Below are positions 29,484 through 38,734 of a DNA stretch of 64,000 nt, piece by piece. Source of the stretch: Pseudomonas sp. IB20 (lineage in GTDB: Bacteria > Pseudomonadota > Gammaproteobacteria > Pseudomonadales > Pseudomonadaceae); assembly GCF_009707325.1 (NCBI RefSeq), contig NZ_CP046103.1:1101809-1165808 (forward strand). Direction: 5' to 3'. The notes below the pieces were generated by a model. The model was not told the origin of the DNA and searched no databases. It saw only the letters and a list, made by a program, of their open reading frames with translations. Position 1 is the stretch's first letter. Every line of letters starts with the position of its first letter. A program made the translations under genes and the position numbers.

Positions 29484-30473
29484 TCAGCTGATCTTGTGGA
29501 GGTAGGCGGGAATCGGCTGTTCCGGTAGCACCGACAACACCTTCAAACGCTGCAACATACGCTGACTGGCCCGTTGCAAATGCTCACGCAAATTCAGCGC
29601 CGCCGCATCGAAGGCGCCGTGCAGCAATAGCTCCAGAATCAAGCGATGTTCGGCGAGCATGGCGGGATCTGCGCCTATCCCCAGTAAACGGTAGAAGATT
29701 CGACTGATGATCATCGGGCTCTGGCCCTGGCGAATCAGCGCGGCGATCTTGCGGTTCTGCAGGCCGGCCAGGCAGCGCTGGTGCAAGTCCTCCTCGATCT
29801 GCTCGATGGCTTGCAGGCTGCACTGCGGGCTTTGCTGGGCCTCCAGCACGCGCTGCAACATGGCCTCAAGCATCTCGCGGTCCAGGTTCGGCGCGCTCTG
29901 GCGCAGGGCTTCGGGTTCCAGGCAGGCGCGCAGTTCATAGTCTTCGGTGACTTCGCGCGCGGTCAGCGGCCCCGCCAGCCATTGGGAGTAAGGCTCTTTT
30001 TCCACCAGGCCACGGTCGCGCAGGCGCATCAGCGCTTCACGCACCACGGCGCGGCTGACACCGTAGTGGTCGGCGGCGGCTTGCTCGTCCAGGCGGTAAT
30101 GGCCGAAGGCGATGCACGTGGACAGCGCCGCGCCGATTTCCTCAACAATCCGCTCGCCCAGCGGCCGGGTGTCTACCAGCTCGTCGTCGCCATTAAGGCC
30201 CAGGTGTGCATGGCTCAGCGGCAGGCGCAGCGGCTCCATGACCAGGCCTTCGGGGTTGATCAGGTAACCGCGTCCGTTGAAGCGGCAGATCAGGCCTTCA
30301 TCGTGCAGCAGGTCCAGCGCCTTACGCACCGGCACGCGGCTGGTGCCGAACAGCTCGGCCAGCGGCGCTTCCAGCAAGACCAGCCCGTGGCGGGCGGTGC
30401 CGTTGACGATGGCGTCACGCAACACGGTGTGAATCATCGCGTAACGGGAAGCGGAGGCGGACGCTGCTTTCAT
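29484..30473 (-). CDS. GntR/FCD regulator with two winged-helix domains
   Basis: 329 residues from ATG 30473. Two GntR-type winged helices occur in series: residues about 8-75 (HTVLRDAIVNG...LAELFGTSRVPVRKALDLLH) and about 105-170 (ERIVEEIGAAL...AADHYGVSRAVVREALMRLR), followed by an all-helical FCD effector domain (ELRACLEPEALRQSAP...). Typical FadR/FCD proteins have one winged helix and about 230 residues, so this is a duplicated form. It is divergent from the amidase operon, with two inverted-repeat sites between them, and is the likely ligand-responsive repressor of that operon. Confidence 0.88.
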   Translation of the reverse strand: MKAASASASRYAMIHTVLRDAIVNGTARHGLVLLEAPLAELFGTSRVPVRKALDLLHDEGLICRFNGRGYLINPEGLVMEPLRLPLSHAHLGLNGDDELVDTRPLGERIVEEIGAALSTCIAFGHYRLDEQAAADHYGVSRAVVREALMRLRDRGLVEKEPYSQWLAGPLTAREVTEDYELRACLEPEALRQSAPNLDREMLEAMLQRVLEAQQSPQCSLQAIEQIEEDLHQRCLAGLQNRKIAALIRQGQSPMIISRIFYRLLGIGADPAMLAEHRLILELLLHGAFDAAALNLREHLQRASQRMLQRLKVLSVLPEQPIPAYLHKIS

Positions 30474-30612
30474 CTGCTTCTCTAGGTAAAGAGTGGATGG
30501 GTTTGTAGGAAAGTGGCTACGGATTCTCTCATAGTTGCCGCTGTCACTCTGCGCCACGGTGGTGGCACTTTTTTGGGGCCTTACCCGTCACGTTGTTACT
30601 TTTCTGCACCAA

Positions 30613-30639
30613 AATGTATTGATTAATAAAAGATACATT
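30613..30639. promoter_or_regulatory. candidate GntR operator 1
   Basis: AATGTAT and ATACATT form a perfect 7-bp inverted repeat with a 13-base AT-rich spacer. The TGTAT/ATACA half sites fit the general GntR/FCD pattern. Binding by the divergent regulator is inferred. Confidence 0.5.
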
Positions 30640-30776
30640 ATTTCATTCAAGGTCTGTTCCAGCACCTTCATCCGATATTTTTGCCGCCTACAAAACCATC
30701 TAGTCCGTAGCTCCAGGCAATAAAGCGCACTCGCGAAAAATGCGTGTTGAGAGACTGGCACGAAAGCTGCCTTTGT

Positions 30777-30807
30777 AAAACGTATATTTTAATAATATGT
30801 ACGTTTT
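30777..30807. promoter_or_regulatory. candidate GntR operator 2
   Basis: A 31-base near-palindrome: AAAACGTATATT at the left and AATATGTACGTTTT at the right. It ends 15 bases before the amidase ATG and overlaps its ribosome site region, a good position for repression. Confidence 0.6.
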
Positions 30808-30822
30808 AAGAGGATCATCTTG

Positions 30823-32154
30823 ATGTCAGACGCCACCTCAATGGCCGAAGCTTTTGCCAGTGGTCGCAGCGACCCGGTGCAGGTCCTCGAACAGGCACTG
30901 GTTCACGCGAGCCTGGCCCCCAGCGTGTTTATCTCCCTGACGGCCGAGCGTGCCCGCCGAGAAGCTGAAGCCAGCGCCGCTCGTTGGCGTGCCGGCCAGC
31001 CGTTGAGCGTGTTCGATGGTGTGCCGCTGGCCTGGAAAGACCTGTTTGACGTCGCCGGCAGCATTACCACCGCCGGCGCCAACTACCGTCGCGAGGCGCC
31101 AGCCGCGTTGCTCGACGCGCCGAGCGTGGGGCTACTGTGTCGCGCCGGGATGGTCAGTATCGGCAAGACCAACCTCAGTGAACTGGCGTATTCCGGCCTG
31201 GGCCTGAATCCGCATTTCGGCACGCCCTACAACCCGAGCGGCAGCGATCAACCGCGCATTCCCGGCGGTTCATCCTCGGGTTCGGCCGTTGCCGTGGCCG
31301 CCGGTATCGTGCCGATCGCCATGGGCACTGACACCGCCGGTTCGATCCGCATCCCCGCAGCATTCAATGGCGTAGTGGGCTACCGCAGCAGCAGCCGGCG
31401 CTACAGCCGCGACGGCGTCTTCCCGCTGGCGCACACCCTCGACAGCCTCGGCCCGCTGACCCGCAGCGTGCGCGATGCGCTGACGATCGACGACCTGCTC
31501 AACGGCCGTGCGCAAACCCACACCGCCCGCAGCCTCAAGGGCCAGCGCTTTGTGCTTGAGCAGGGCACGCTGGAAGACATCGAGCCGGCCGTACGCAATA
31601 ACCTGCTGCGCGCGGTGGACCAACTCAAGGCCGCGGGCGCGCTGATCGAGGTGCGTGCGTCCGCCACCTTCCAGGCCACCCTCAACCTGATCAAGCAGGA
31701 CGGCTGGCTCGGCTCATTCGAAGCCTTCGCCCTGCACGAAGCCTTGCTCGACAGCCGCGACGCCGAGCAACTCGACCCGCGCGTACGCCGCCGCCTTGAA
31801 GCCGCGCGTGCACTGCCCGCCAGCCAATTGCTGCACCTGATCGACGCGCGCTGCCGCTTGCAATACCAACTGGTCGACGAGCTCGACGGCGCCTTCCTGA
31901 TTACCCCCACCGTCGCTCATGTCGCACCGCCGTTGGCCGCCCTGGAGGCAGACGATGACTTGTTCGTGAAAACCAACCTCGCCACCCTGCGCCTGACCAT
32001 GCCCGGCAGCTTGCTCGACATGCCGGGCGTTGCCCTGCCCAGCGGCCGTGATGCCCTGGGCTTGCCCACCGGGCTGCTGCTCAGTGCCCCGACGGGGGAA
32101 GACGCGCGGCTGTTGCGCGCGGCATTGTCCGTCGAATCCGTAATGACTATTTAA
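30823..32154 (+). CDS. amidase (amidase signature family)
   Basis: 443 residues from ATG 30823. The Ser-cisSer-Lys triad can be placed: Lys72 in [10 protein letters not shown], Ser150 in [10 protein letters not shown] and nucleophile Ser174 in [14 protein letters not shown] enzymes hydrolyse a wide range of amides, including half-amides produced by opening cyclic imides; sequence alone does not name the substrate. No signal peptide, so it acts in the cytoplasm. It is the first gene of an operon running to 38527 and lies 11 bases before a NodB-fold hydrolase gene. Confidence 0.92.
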   Translation: MSDATSMAEAFASGRSDPVQVLEQALVHASLAPSVFISLTAERARREAEASAARWRAGQPLSVFDGVPLAWKDLFDVAGSITTAGANYRREAPAALLDAPSVGLLCRAGMVSIGKTNLSELAYSGLGLNPHFGTPYNPSGSDQPRIPGGSSSGSAVAVAAGIVPIAMGTDTAGSIRIPAAFNGVVGYRSSSRRYSRDGVFPLAHTLDSLGPLTRSVRDALTIDDLLNGRAQTHTARSLKGQRFVLEQGTLEDIEPAVRNNLLRAVDQLKAAGALIEVRASATFQATLNLIKQDGWLGSFEAFALHEALLDSRDAEQLDPRVRRRLEAARALPASQLLHLIDARCRLQYQLVDELDGAFLITPTVAHVAPPLAALEADDDLFVKTNLATLRLTMPGSLLDMPGVALPSGRDALGLPTGLLLSAPTGEDARLLRAALSVESVMTI

Positions 32155-32165
32155 GGAGACACACC

Positions 32166-33044
32166 ATGGCTAAAGACATCCTCTGTGCATTTGGCGTCGA
32201 CGTAGACGCAGTCGCCGGCTGGCTCGGTTCCTACGGCGGCGAAGACTCGCCGGACGACATCTCCCGTGGCCTGTTCGCCGGTGAAATCGGCGCGCCGCGC
32301 CTGCTCAAATTGTTCGAACGCTACGGCCTGCGCACCACCTGGTTTATCCCTGGCCACTCGATGGAAACCTTCCCGGAGCAGATGAAGGCGGTGGCCGATG
32401 CCGGTCACGAAATCGGCGTGCACGGCTACAGCCACGAAAACCCCATCGCGATGACGGCCGAGCAGGAAGAAATCGTCCTGGATAAGTCCATCGAACTGAT
32501 CACCCAAGTCACCGGCAAACGCCCGACCGGCTACGTCGCGCCCTGGTGGGAATTCAGCAAGGTCACCAACGAGCTGCTGCTGAAAAAAGGCATCAAGTAC
32601 GACCACAGCCTGATGCACAACGACTTCCACCCCTACTACGTGCGCAAGGGTGACAGCTGGACCAAGATTGACTACAGCCAGCACCCCGACACCTGGATGA
32701 AACCCTTGGTGCGCGGCGAAGAAACCGACCTGGTGGAGATCCCGGCCAACTGGTACCTCGACGACCTGCCGCCAATGATGTTCATCAAAAAAGCCCCCAA
32801 CAGCCACGGCTTCGTCAACCCGCGCCACCTGGAAGAAATGTGGCGCGACCAGTTCGACTGGGTCTACCGCGAGCACGAACACGCGGTGTTCACCATGACC
32901 ATCCACCCCGACGTGTCCGGCCGCCCGCAAGTGCTGCTGATGCTCGAGCGTTTGATCGAACACATCCAGAGCCATGCCGGCGTGCGCTTCGTCACCTTCG
33001 ACGAAATCGCCGACGACTTTATCCGCCGCCAACCGCGTTCCTGA
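32166..33044 (+). CDS. polysaccharide deacetylase-family (NodB-fold) hydrolase, PgdA/cyclic-imidase-like
   Basis: 292 residues with AAGGAG before the ATG and no signal peptide. Metal ligands are visible: Asp14 in GVDVDA and His86/His90 in GVHGYSHE, the same numbering that I recall for HpPgdA of Helicobacter pylori. The catalytic-type segments [13 protein letters not shown] and [12 protein letters not shown] follow. This cytoplasmic branch also holds allantoinase PuuE and, as I recall, bacterial cyclic imide hydrolase. With an amidase next door, opening of a cyclic amide or imide is more plausible than cell-wall deacetylation. The metal could be supplied by the CobW protein of the same operon. 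Confidence 0.88.
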   Translation: MAKDILCAFGVDVDAVAGWLGSYGGEDSPDDISRGLFAGEIGAPRLLKLFERYGLRTTWFIPGHSMETFPEQMKAVADAGHEIGVHGYSHENPIAMTAEQEEIVLDKSIELITQVTGKRPTGYVAPWWEFSKVTNELLLKKGIKYDHSLMHNDFHPYYVRKGDSWTKIDYSQHPDTWMKPLVRGEETDLVEIPANWYLDDLPPMMFIKKAPNSHGFVNPRHLEEMWRDQFDWVYREHEHAVFTMTIHPDVSGRPQVLLMLERLIEHIQSHAGVRFVTFDEIADDFIRRQPRS

Positions 33045-33073
33045 CCCTTAGCCCACACCCCGAGGCGCGATCT

Positions 33074-34414
33074 ATGTCCATCTACAACAAGCTTGACCTG
33101 ACTGGCTGGAAACCCCGGCAACTGACGTCCAAGGAGGTGGGCTTCGCCACCTGGATCGCGTTTTTCGCCTGGGTGTTTGCGGTGTACGACTTCATTCTGT
33201 TCGGCACCTTGCTGCCGGAGATCGGCCGACACTTTGGCTGGGGTGAAGTGGAGCAAGCTGAGATCGCGACCTGGGTGGCGGTGGGCACGGCGGTGGTCGC
33301 CTTTGCGATTGGCCCTGTCGTCGATAAGTTGGGGCGGCGCACAGGCATTATTGTCACCGTGGCCGGTTCCGCGCTGTGCTCGGCGCTGACGGCGATTGGC
33401 GGGGCGTGGGGCAAGTCGCCGCTGATTCTGATCCGTTCGCTGGGCGGCCTGGGCTATGCCGAGGAAACCGTCAACGCCACGTATTTGAGCGAGCTGTATG
33501 GTGCTTCTGAAGACCCGCGCCTGACCAAACGTCGCGGGTTTATCTACAGCCTGGTGCAGGGCGGCTGGCCGGTCGGTGCATTGATCGCCGCCGGTTTGAC
33601 CGCGCTGCTGCTGCCGATTATCGGTTGGCAGGGTTGCTTCATCTTTGCCGCTATCCCGGCCATCGTGATTGCGATCATGGCGCGCAAGCTCAAGGAAAGC
33701 CCGCAGTTCCAGATACACCAGCGCATCAGCGAGCTGCGTAAAAGCGGCGCGGTGAAAGAAGCGCAAAACGTCGCCGTGACCTACGGCGTGGACTATGACG
33801 AACACAGCAAGGCCGGCCTCAAAGCCGCCTTCCGTGGCCCGGCTCGCCGCGCCACGCTGGTGATCGGCGCCGCGCTGTTGCTCAACTGGGCGGCGATCCA
33901 GGTGTTCAGCGTGCTGGGGACTTCGGTGATCGTCAGTGTGCACCACCTCTCGTTCGAGAACTCGCTGATCATCCTTGTGCTGTCGAACCTGGTGGGTTAC
34001 TGCGGCTACCTGACCCACGGCTGGATGGGCGACAAGATCGGCCGTCGCAATGTTATCGGCTTGGGCTGGATGCTCGGCGGCCTGGCGTTTGCCGGGATGC
34101 TGTTTGGCCCCAGCAATATGCCCATGGTGGTCGGGCTGTACAGCCTGGGCCTGTTCTTCCTGATCGGGCCGTACTCGGCGGCGCTGTTCTTTATCAGCGA
34201 GAGTTTCCCTACCAGCATCCGCGCTACCGGCGGCGCGATCATCCATGCCATGGGCCCGATTGGTGCGGTGGTCGCCGGCTTCGGCGCCACCCAAGTGTTG
34301 TCCGCCGGCAGTGACTGGCAGACCGCCGCGCTGTGGTTCGGCGCGCTGCCGTGCTTTTTGTCCGGCGCCTTGATGTTTGCCGCCCGCCATGTGCGCCCGG
34401 AAACCGTTCAGTAA
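33074..34414 (+). CDS. MFS transporter (carboxylate/sugar-type)
   Basis: 446 residues, 12 predicted membrane helices. MFS signatures occur in both halves: [11 protein letters not shown] after helix 2-3 and [11 protein letters not shown] after helix 8, with a long charged central loop ([20 protein letters not shown]...). It resembles the aromatic acid/SHS-like branch, but the substrate is not readable. As the only membrane transporter in this operon it probably imports the compound that the amidase and NodB-like hydrolase act on. Confidence 0.88.
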   Translation: MSIYNKLDLTGWKPRQLTSKEVGFATWIAFFAWVFAVYDFILFGTLLPEIGRHFGWGEVEQAEIATWVAVGTAVVAFAIGPVVDKLGRRTGIIVTVAGSALCSALTAIGGAWGKSPLILIRSLGGLGYAEETVNATYLSELYGASEDPRLTKRRGFIYSLVQGGWPVGALIAAGLTALLLPIIGWQGCFIFAAIPAIVIAIMARKLKESPQFQIHQRISELRKSGAVKEAQNVAVTYGVDYDEHSKAGLKAAFRGPARRATLVIGAALLLNWAAIQVFSVLGTSVIVSVHHLSFENSLIILVLSNLVGYCGYLTHGWMGDKIGRRNVIGLGWMLGGLAFAGMLFGPSNMPMVVGLYSLGLFFLIGPYSAALFFISESFPTSIRATGGAIIHAMGPIGAVVAGFGATQVLSAGSDWQTAALWFGALPCFLSGALMFAARHVRPETVQ

Positions 34415-34424
34415 GGAGTGTTTG

Positions 34425-35186
34425 ATGAGCCGTAAAGTTGCCTTGATTACCGGTGCCGCCAGCGGCATCGGCCAAGCCCTCGCCGTCGCCTATGCGCGCA
34501 GCGGCGTGGCGGTGGTGGGCGGGTATTACCCGGCTGACCCGCATGACCCGCACACCACCGTGGCCCAGGTAGAAGAAGCCGGTGGTGAATGCCTGATGTT
34601 GCCGCTGGACGTGGGCGATACCGCCTCGGTAGACGCGCTGGCCGCGCAAGCCGTGCAGCATTTTGGCCGCCTCGATTACGCGGTGGCCAATGCCGGTTTA
34701 TTGCGCCGCGCGCCGTTGTTGGAGATGACCGATGCGTTGTGGAACGAGATGCTCAATGTCGACCTGACGGGGGTGATGCGCACCTTCCGCGCGGCCACCC
34801 GGCATATGGGCGAGGGCGGGGCGCTGGTGGCGATTTCGTCGATTGCCGGCGGTGTGTATGGCTGGCAGGAGCACAGCCATTACGCCGCGGCCAAGGCCGG
34901 CGTGCCGGGGTTGTGCCGGTCGCTGGCGGTGGAGTTGGCGCCGTTGGGGATCCGTTGTAATGCGGTGATTCCGGGGTTGATCGAGACGCCGCAGTCGTTG
35001 GATGCGAAGAACTCGTTGGGGCCTGAGGGGTTGGCGAAGGCGGCGCGGGCGATTCCGTTGGGCCGGGTTGGGCGGGCGGATGAGGTGGCCTCGTTGGTGC
35101 AATTCTTGACCAGCGATGCGTCGAGTTATTTGACCGGGCAAAGCATCGTCATCGACGGTGGCTTGACTGTGCGCTGGCCGGACTGA
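34425..35186 (+). CDS. short-chain dehydrogenase/reductase (first of two)
   Basis: 253 residues, AAGGAG 7 bases before ATG 34425. Classical SDR: cofactor motif TGAASGIG (residues 9-16), NAG, and the active site Ser in VAISSIAGG with YAAAKAG (YxxxK). A Tyr-rich loop [13 protein letters not shown] after beta-2 replaces the usual Arg or Asp, so the NAD/NADP preference is unclear. Ends with [13 protein letters not shown], typical of tetrameric 3-oxoacyl/alcohol dehydrogenases. It would oxidise or reduce an alcohol in the pathway encoded here. Confidence 0.9.
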   Translation: MSRKVALITGAASGIGQALAVAYARSGVAVVGGYYPADPHDPHTTVAQVEEAGGECLMLPLDVGDTASVDALAAQAVQHFGRLDYAVANAGLLRRAPLLEMTDALWNEMLNVDLTGVMRTFRAATRHMGEGGALVAISSIAGGVYGWQEHSHYAAAKAGVPGLCRSLAVELAPLGIRCNAVIPGLIETPQSLDAKNSLGPEGLAKAARAIPLGRVGRADEVASLVQFLTSDASSYLTGQSIVIDGGLTVRWPD

Positions 35187-35206
35187 CTCCACGCTCTGCA
35201 AAAAAG

Positions 35207-35294
35207 GTGGGAGCTGGCTTGCCTGCGATGGCGGTGGGTCAGTTGAAATATTTGTAGCTGACCCGCCGCTATCGCAGGCAAGCCAGCTCCCACA
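35207..35294. repeat. REP palindrome inside the amidase operon
   Basis: GTGGGAGCTGGCTTGCCTGC...is matched by GCAGGCAAGCCAGCTCCCAC at the right; inner GGGTCAG / CTGACCC also pair. It lies between the two SDR genes and may give differential mRNA stability. Confidence 0.88.
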
Positions 35295-35324
35295 GTGGAC
35301 CGTGTTTGCCTTAGGAGATTCTGC

Positions 35325-36074
35325 ATGCATCAACTCACCCACCGCCGCGCCGTCATCACCGGTGCCGGCAGCGGCATCGGCGCTGCTATCGCCCGCGCCT
35401 ACGCCGCCGAAGGCGCGCGGCTGTTGCTGGCCGACCGCAATGCCGCCAGCCTTGCCGAAACCGCCATTTCCTGCCGCAACCTCGGTGCCGAAGTGTTCGA
35501 ATGCCTGGCTGACGTCGGCACTGTCGAAGGCGCCCAGGCCAGCGTCGACCGCTGTGTCGAGCACTTCGGCGGCATCGATATTTTGGTCAATAATGCTGGC
35601 ATGCTTACCCAGGCGCGTTGCGTCGACCTCTCTATCGAGATGTGGAACGACATGCTGCGAGTCGACCTCACCAGTGTGTTCGTGGCCAGCCAGCGCGCCT
35701 TGCCGCACATGCTTGCGCAGCGCTGGGGGCGGATCATCAATGTGGCCTCGCAACTGGGCATCAAGGGCGGCGCCGAGCTGACCCACTACGCCGCCGCCAA
35801 GGCTGGCGTGATCGGTTTCACCAAATCCCTGGCGCTGGAAGTGGCCAAGGACAACGTGCTGGTCAACGCCATTGCGCCGGGCCCTATCGAAACGCCGCTG
35901 GTGGGCGGCATCAGCGCCGACTGGAAGCGCGCCAAGGCCGCCGAGTTGCCCCTGGGCCGTTTCGGCCTGGCTGATGAAGTGGCGCCCACCGCCGTGCTGC
36001 TCGCCAGTGAGCCGGGCGGCAACCTGTTCGTCGGCCAGACCCTGGGCCCGAACTCCGGCGATGTCATGCCATGA
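35325..36074 (+). CDS. short-chain dehydrogenase/reductase (second)
   Basis: 249 residues with AGGAGA before ATG 35325. TGAGSGIG cofactor motif, Asp37-like residue in LLLADRNAAS suggesting NAD use, NNAGML, Ser in INVASQLGIKGG and YAAAKAG. Its C-terminus NLFVGQTLGPNSGDVMP differs from the usual TGQ...DGG ending of the first SDR, so the two are not recent duplicates and probably act on different intermediates. A REP palindrome precedes it and the small CGLCG gene starts 14 bases after its stop. Confidence 0.9.
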   Translation: MHQLTHRRAVITGAGSGIGAAIARAYAAEGARLLLADRNAASLAETAISCRNLGAEVFECLADVGTVEGAQASVDRCVEHFGGIDILVNNAGMLTQARCVDLSIEMWNDMLRVDLTSVFVASQRALPHMLAQRWGRIINVASQLGIKGGAELTHYAAAKAGVIGFTKSLALEVAKDNVLVNAIAPGPIETPLVGGISADWKRAKAAELPLGRFGLADEVAPTAVLLASEPGGNLFVGQTLGPNSGDVMP

Positions 36075-36087
36075 GCGAGGTGTAGCC

Positions 36088-36384
36088 ATGTGCGGACTCT
36101 GCGGCTTGCTCGGTGAAGACCTGCACTGGAGCGACCCCTTAGGCGATGAACTGCCACGGCGCCGCGAACGCTTGCGCCGGATCGCTGCGATCAACCAAGT
36201 GCTGGCGGTGTTCCGGCTCAAGGTCGAAGACTTCCAGGGCGCGTCGTACCTGCTGTTGGGCGCCACCGGCAAGCAAGAACTGGCGAGTGGCCTGGATCAA
36301 CTGTGGCAGGCGGCTGAAAACATGCTCGGGCGCCCGCTGGACCCGCTGGATCCGCGCTTGCTTGATCACTTGGAGTCATCATGA
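36088..36384 (+). CDS. small MCGLCG-start protein, unknown function
   Basis: 98 residues. The protein begins MCGLCGLLGEDLHW, giving a CxxC pair right at the N-terminus, and then is mostly helical and charged (PRRRERLRRIAAINQVLAVF...). The start resembles the MCGICG of class II glutamine amidotransferases, where Cys2 is the nucleophile, but the rest of that domain is absent. It overlaps the CobW GTPase gene by ATGA, so a role as its metal donor, acceptor or partner is a reasonable guess. I do not recognise a named family. Confidence 0.75.
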   Translation: MCGLCGLLGEDLHWSDPLGDELPRRRERLRRIAAINQVLAVFRLKVEDFQGASYLLLGATGKQELASGLDQLWQAAENMLGRPLDPLDPRLLDHLESS

Positions 36385-37355
36385 GCATCGCCCTCAATGT
36401 CATCACCGGTTTCCTCGGCAGCGGCAAAACCACCTTGCTCAAGCGTCTGCTACAAGGCGAAAGCCTTGGCGACACCGCGTTGCTGATCAACGAATTCGGC
36501 GATGTCGGCATCGACCATCTGCTGGTGGAAGAAGTGGCGCCGGACACCGTGCTGCTGCCCAGCGGCTGTGTCTGTTGCTCGATCCGTGGCGAGCTGAAAG
36601 ACGCGTTGCTCGGCTTGCTACAACGGCGTGAGCGCGGCGAAATCCCAGCGTTCAAGCGGGTGATTCTTGAGACCACCGGCCTGGCTGATCCGGCGCCAAT
36701 CCTCGCCACGCTGAACAACGACGTGCAGCTGCGTGGGCGTTTCCATATTGGCCTGGTGATTACGTTGGTCGACGCCAGCCACGCTACCCTGCAAGAACGC
36801 CTGCACCCGGAATGGCTGGCCCAGGTCGCCGCTGCAGACCGCCTGTTGCTGAGCAAGACCGACCTGGCCGGCGACTGTGACGCACTGCGCGCGCACTTGC
36901 AGGCACTCAACGCCGGTACGCCGATCCTCAATACCCATGAGGTTCACAGCGGCGACCAACTGCTGCTCGGCGAAGGGTTGCGCAGCGCCGAACCGGCTGT
37001 TGAAGTCAGCCGTTGGCAATTGCACCAAACCACCACCGCCACCCACGGCGCGGCGCAAGTGTGCTGCCTGAGCTTCGACCAGCCGCTGGACTGGGTTGGC
37101 TTCGGGGTGTGGTTGTCGATGCTGCTAAGATGCCACGGCGAACGAATCCTTCGCGTCAAAGGACTGCTCAACGTGAACGCAAGCTCGGCCCCTATCGTCA
37201 TTCATGGCGTGCAGCATTGCCTGCATGCCCCGGTGCACTTGCCCGCGTGGCCGGGCACCGACCGCCAATCGCGGCTGGTGTTTATCCTGCGTGGCCTCGA
37301 CCCGGCGCTGTTGCGGCGTTCCTTTGAAGTGTTCTCCCGACGGTTTGCCGCATGA
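36381..37355 (+). CDS. CobW/COG0523 GTPase (metallochaperone)
   Basis: 324 residues. P-loop GFLGSGKTTLL, the family metal motif CxCC in PSGCVCCSIRGEL, the switch ETTGLADPAP and SKTD specificity motif, plus a C-terminal CobW domain (QVCCLSFDQPLDW...). G3E GTPases of this type load Zn, Co or other metals into client enzymes. The client here is likely the NodB-fold hydrolase or another product of the operon. ATGA overlaps on both sides (small protein upstream, binding protein downstream) mean three co-translated genes. No Zur box is visible, so it looks catabolism-linked, not zinc-starvation-linked. Confidence 0.92.
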   Translation: MSIALNVITGFLGSGKTTLLKRLLQGESLGDTALLINEFGDVGIDHLLVEEVAPDTVLLPSGCVCCSIRGELKDALLGLLQRRERGEIPAFKRVILETTGLADPAPILATLNNDVQLRGRFHIGLVITLVDASHATLQERLHPEWLAQVAAADRLLLSKTDLAGDCDALRAHLQALNAGTPILNTHEVHSGDQLLLGEGLRSAEPAVEVSRWQLHQTTTATHGAAQVCCLSFDQPLDWVGFGVWLSMLLRCHGERILRVKGLLNVNASSAPIVIHGVQHCLHAPVHLPAWPGTDRQSRLVFILRGLDPALLRRSFEVFSRRFAA

Positions 37356-38527
37356 TCACGTTACGCGTGCTCGGTACCTCCGTAACCTTGCTGGAATGTT
37401 TGCGCGTGCGCGCCGAACAGGAATTGGGTATTCGCCTGGTGTACCAGGTACACGACGTTGCGCAGGCCCAGCGCATCGCGGTGATGCAGCCCGACAGCTA
37501 CGACCTGTACGACCAGTGGTTCCACAACGTCGACTTCGTGTGGCCGGCGCGCGCGATCCAGCCTATCGACACGCGGCGAATCGCGCTGTGGCATGAGATC
37601 AACGACCTGCCCAAGCGCGGTCGCTTGTCGGCCAACGATCGCTTGGGCAGCGGCAGCGTGCCCAGTGAGCGCCTGTTCGTGCAGCACGACGGCAGCCTCG
37701 GCAGCACCGTGACCGATCGCATCAGCATGCTGCCGCTGACCCACAACGCTGACAGTTTTGCCTACCGCCCCGAACGTTTGCCCGAAGGCTTCAGCCACGG
37801 CAATGAAAGCTGGGGCTGGCTGCTTGACCCGGCCTGGCGTGCACGCACCGCGTTGCAAAGTGATGCCGCGATTGGCGCCCTGGACGCCGCGTTGGCAGTG
37901 CAAGGCGCGGGGCTGGCGCAGTTCAAGGACATCGGCAATATGAGCATCGAAGAGATCGATGTGCTCGCCGACATCCTGGTGCGCAAGCAGAAGGGAGGGC
38001 ACTTTGCGGCGTTCTGGTCGGACGATGAAGAGGCGGCGCAGTTGATGCTCAGCCCCAGCATCGATATCCAGAGCCTGTGGTCGCCGACCTTGATGCGTTT
38101 GCACCGTGCCGGGGTGAAGTACCGGCTGGCGGTGCCCCGCGAAGGCTATCGGGCTTGGTTTGGCGGGTTGTCGTTGTCACGCCATGCCCAGGGCTCGGTG
38201 TTGGATGCGGCTTACGCTTATCTGAATTGGTGGTTGTCCGGCTGGCCTGGGGCGGTCATGGCGCGCCAGGGCTATTACATCGGCAACCCGGCGCGTACGC
38301 GCGATCATTTGAGCAGTGCCGAGTGGGATTATTGGTATGCTGGCAAGCCTGCCCGGGAGGAGTTGTTGGGCAGTGATGGTTTGCCGTTGATTGATGTCGG
38401 CGATGTGCGCGATGGGGGTTCCTATGCGCAACGCATGGGGCACATTGCGGTGTGGAACTCGGTGATGGATGAGCACAATTATCTGGTGCGCCGGTGGGGG
38501 GACTTCATGCGGGCGCGCACCGCTTAG
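37352..38527 (+). CDS. PotD-like solute-binding fold protein without signal peptide
   Basis: 391 residues, overlapping cobW by ATGA. The sequence has the layout of an ABC-type extracellular binding protein of the polyamine/iron class (YDLYDQWFHNVDFVWPA; MLPLTHNADSFAY; AAYAYLNWWLSGWPGAVMARQGYY), but it starts MITLRVLGTSVTLLECLR, directly with beta-1 of the fold. There is no hydrophobic leader, lipobox or Tat motif, and no ABC permease or ATPase gene nearby. It is therefore predicted to be cytoplasmic, perhaps as a ligand or metal-complex carrier or sensor. An upstream start could not add a leader because that DNA is cobW coding sequence. Confidence 0.8.
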   Translation: MITLRVLGTSVTLLECLRVRAEQELGIRLVYQVHDVAQAQRIAVMQPDSYDLYDQWFHNVDFVWPARAIQPIDTRRIALWHEINDLPKRGRLSANDRLGSGSVPSERLFVQHDGSLGSTVTDRISMLPLTHNADSFAYRPERLPEGFSHGNESWGWLLDPAWRARTALQSDAAIGALDAALAVQGAGLAQFKDIGNMSIEEIDVLADILVRKQKGGHFAAFWSDDEEAAQLMLSPSIDIQSLWSPTLMRLHRAGVKYRLAVPREGYRAWFGGLSLSRHAQGSVLDAAYAYLNWWLSGWPGAVMARQGYYIGNPARTRDHLSSAEWDYWYAGKPAREELLGSDGLPLIDVGDVRDGGSYAQRMGHIAVWNSVMDEHNYLVRRWGDFMRARTA

Positions 38528-38734
38528 ATCAATGAGTGCCATGGCGTCAATAGACTGACGATGATGTTCCTGTCTTTGTTGGGTGTACTTATCCCAAGTC
38601 CCAGCTAATCTGCTAAAACAAAATATCCAATAAAAATAGATGTTTTTTTGACGCCAGGGCAGCAGTCGCCAGGAACACGTATGACAAAGGGACGGATTGG
38701 CAAAGAACGGCGAACGCTGCCGGAGGGCACGGCA

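Larger units (their letters stand above)
30474..30822. promoter_or_regulatory. divergent control region, gntR / amidase operon
   Basis: 349 bases without a gene, clearly more AT-rich than the flanks. It carries two inverted repeats listed separately and must hold the promoters of both transcripts. The ribosome site AAGAGG at 30807-30813 serves the amidase gene. Confidence 0.6.

Noticed and set aside
32864..34468. 534-codon minus-strand frame opposite the MFS gene
   Set aside because: Rich in His, Gln and Arg with no domain; the MFS protein on the plus strand has clear signatures.
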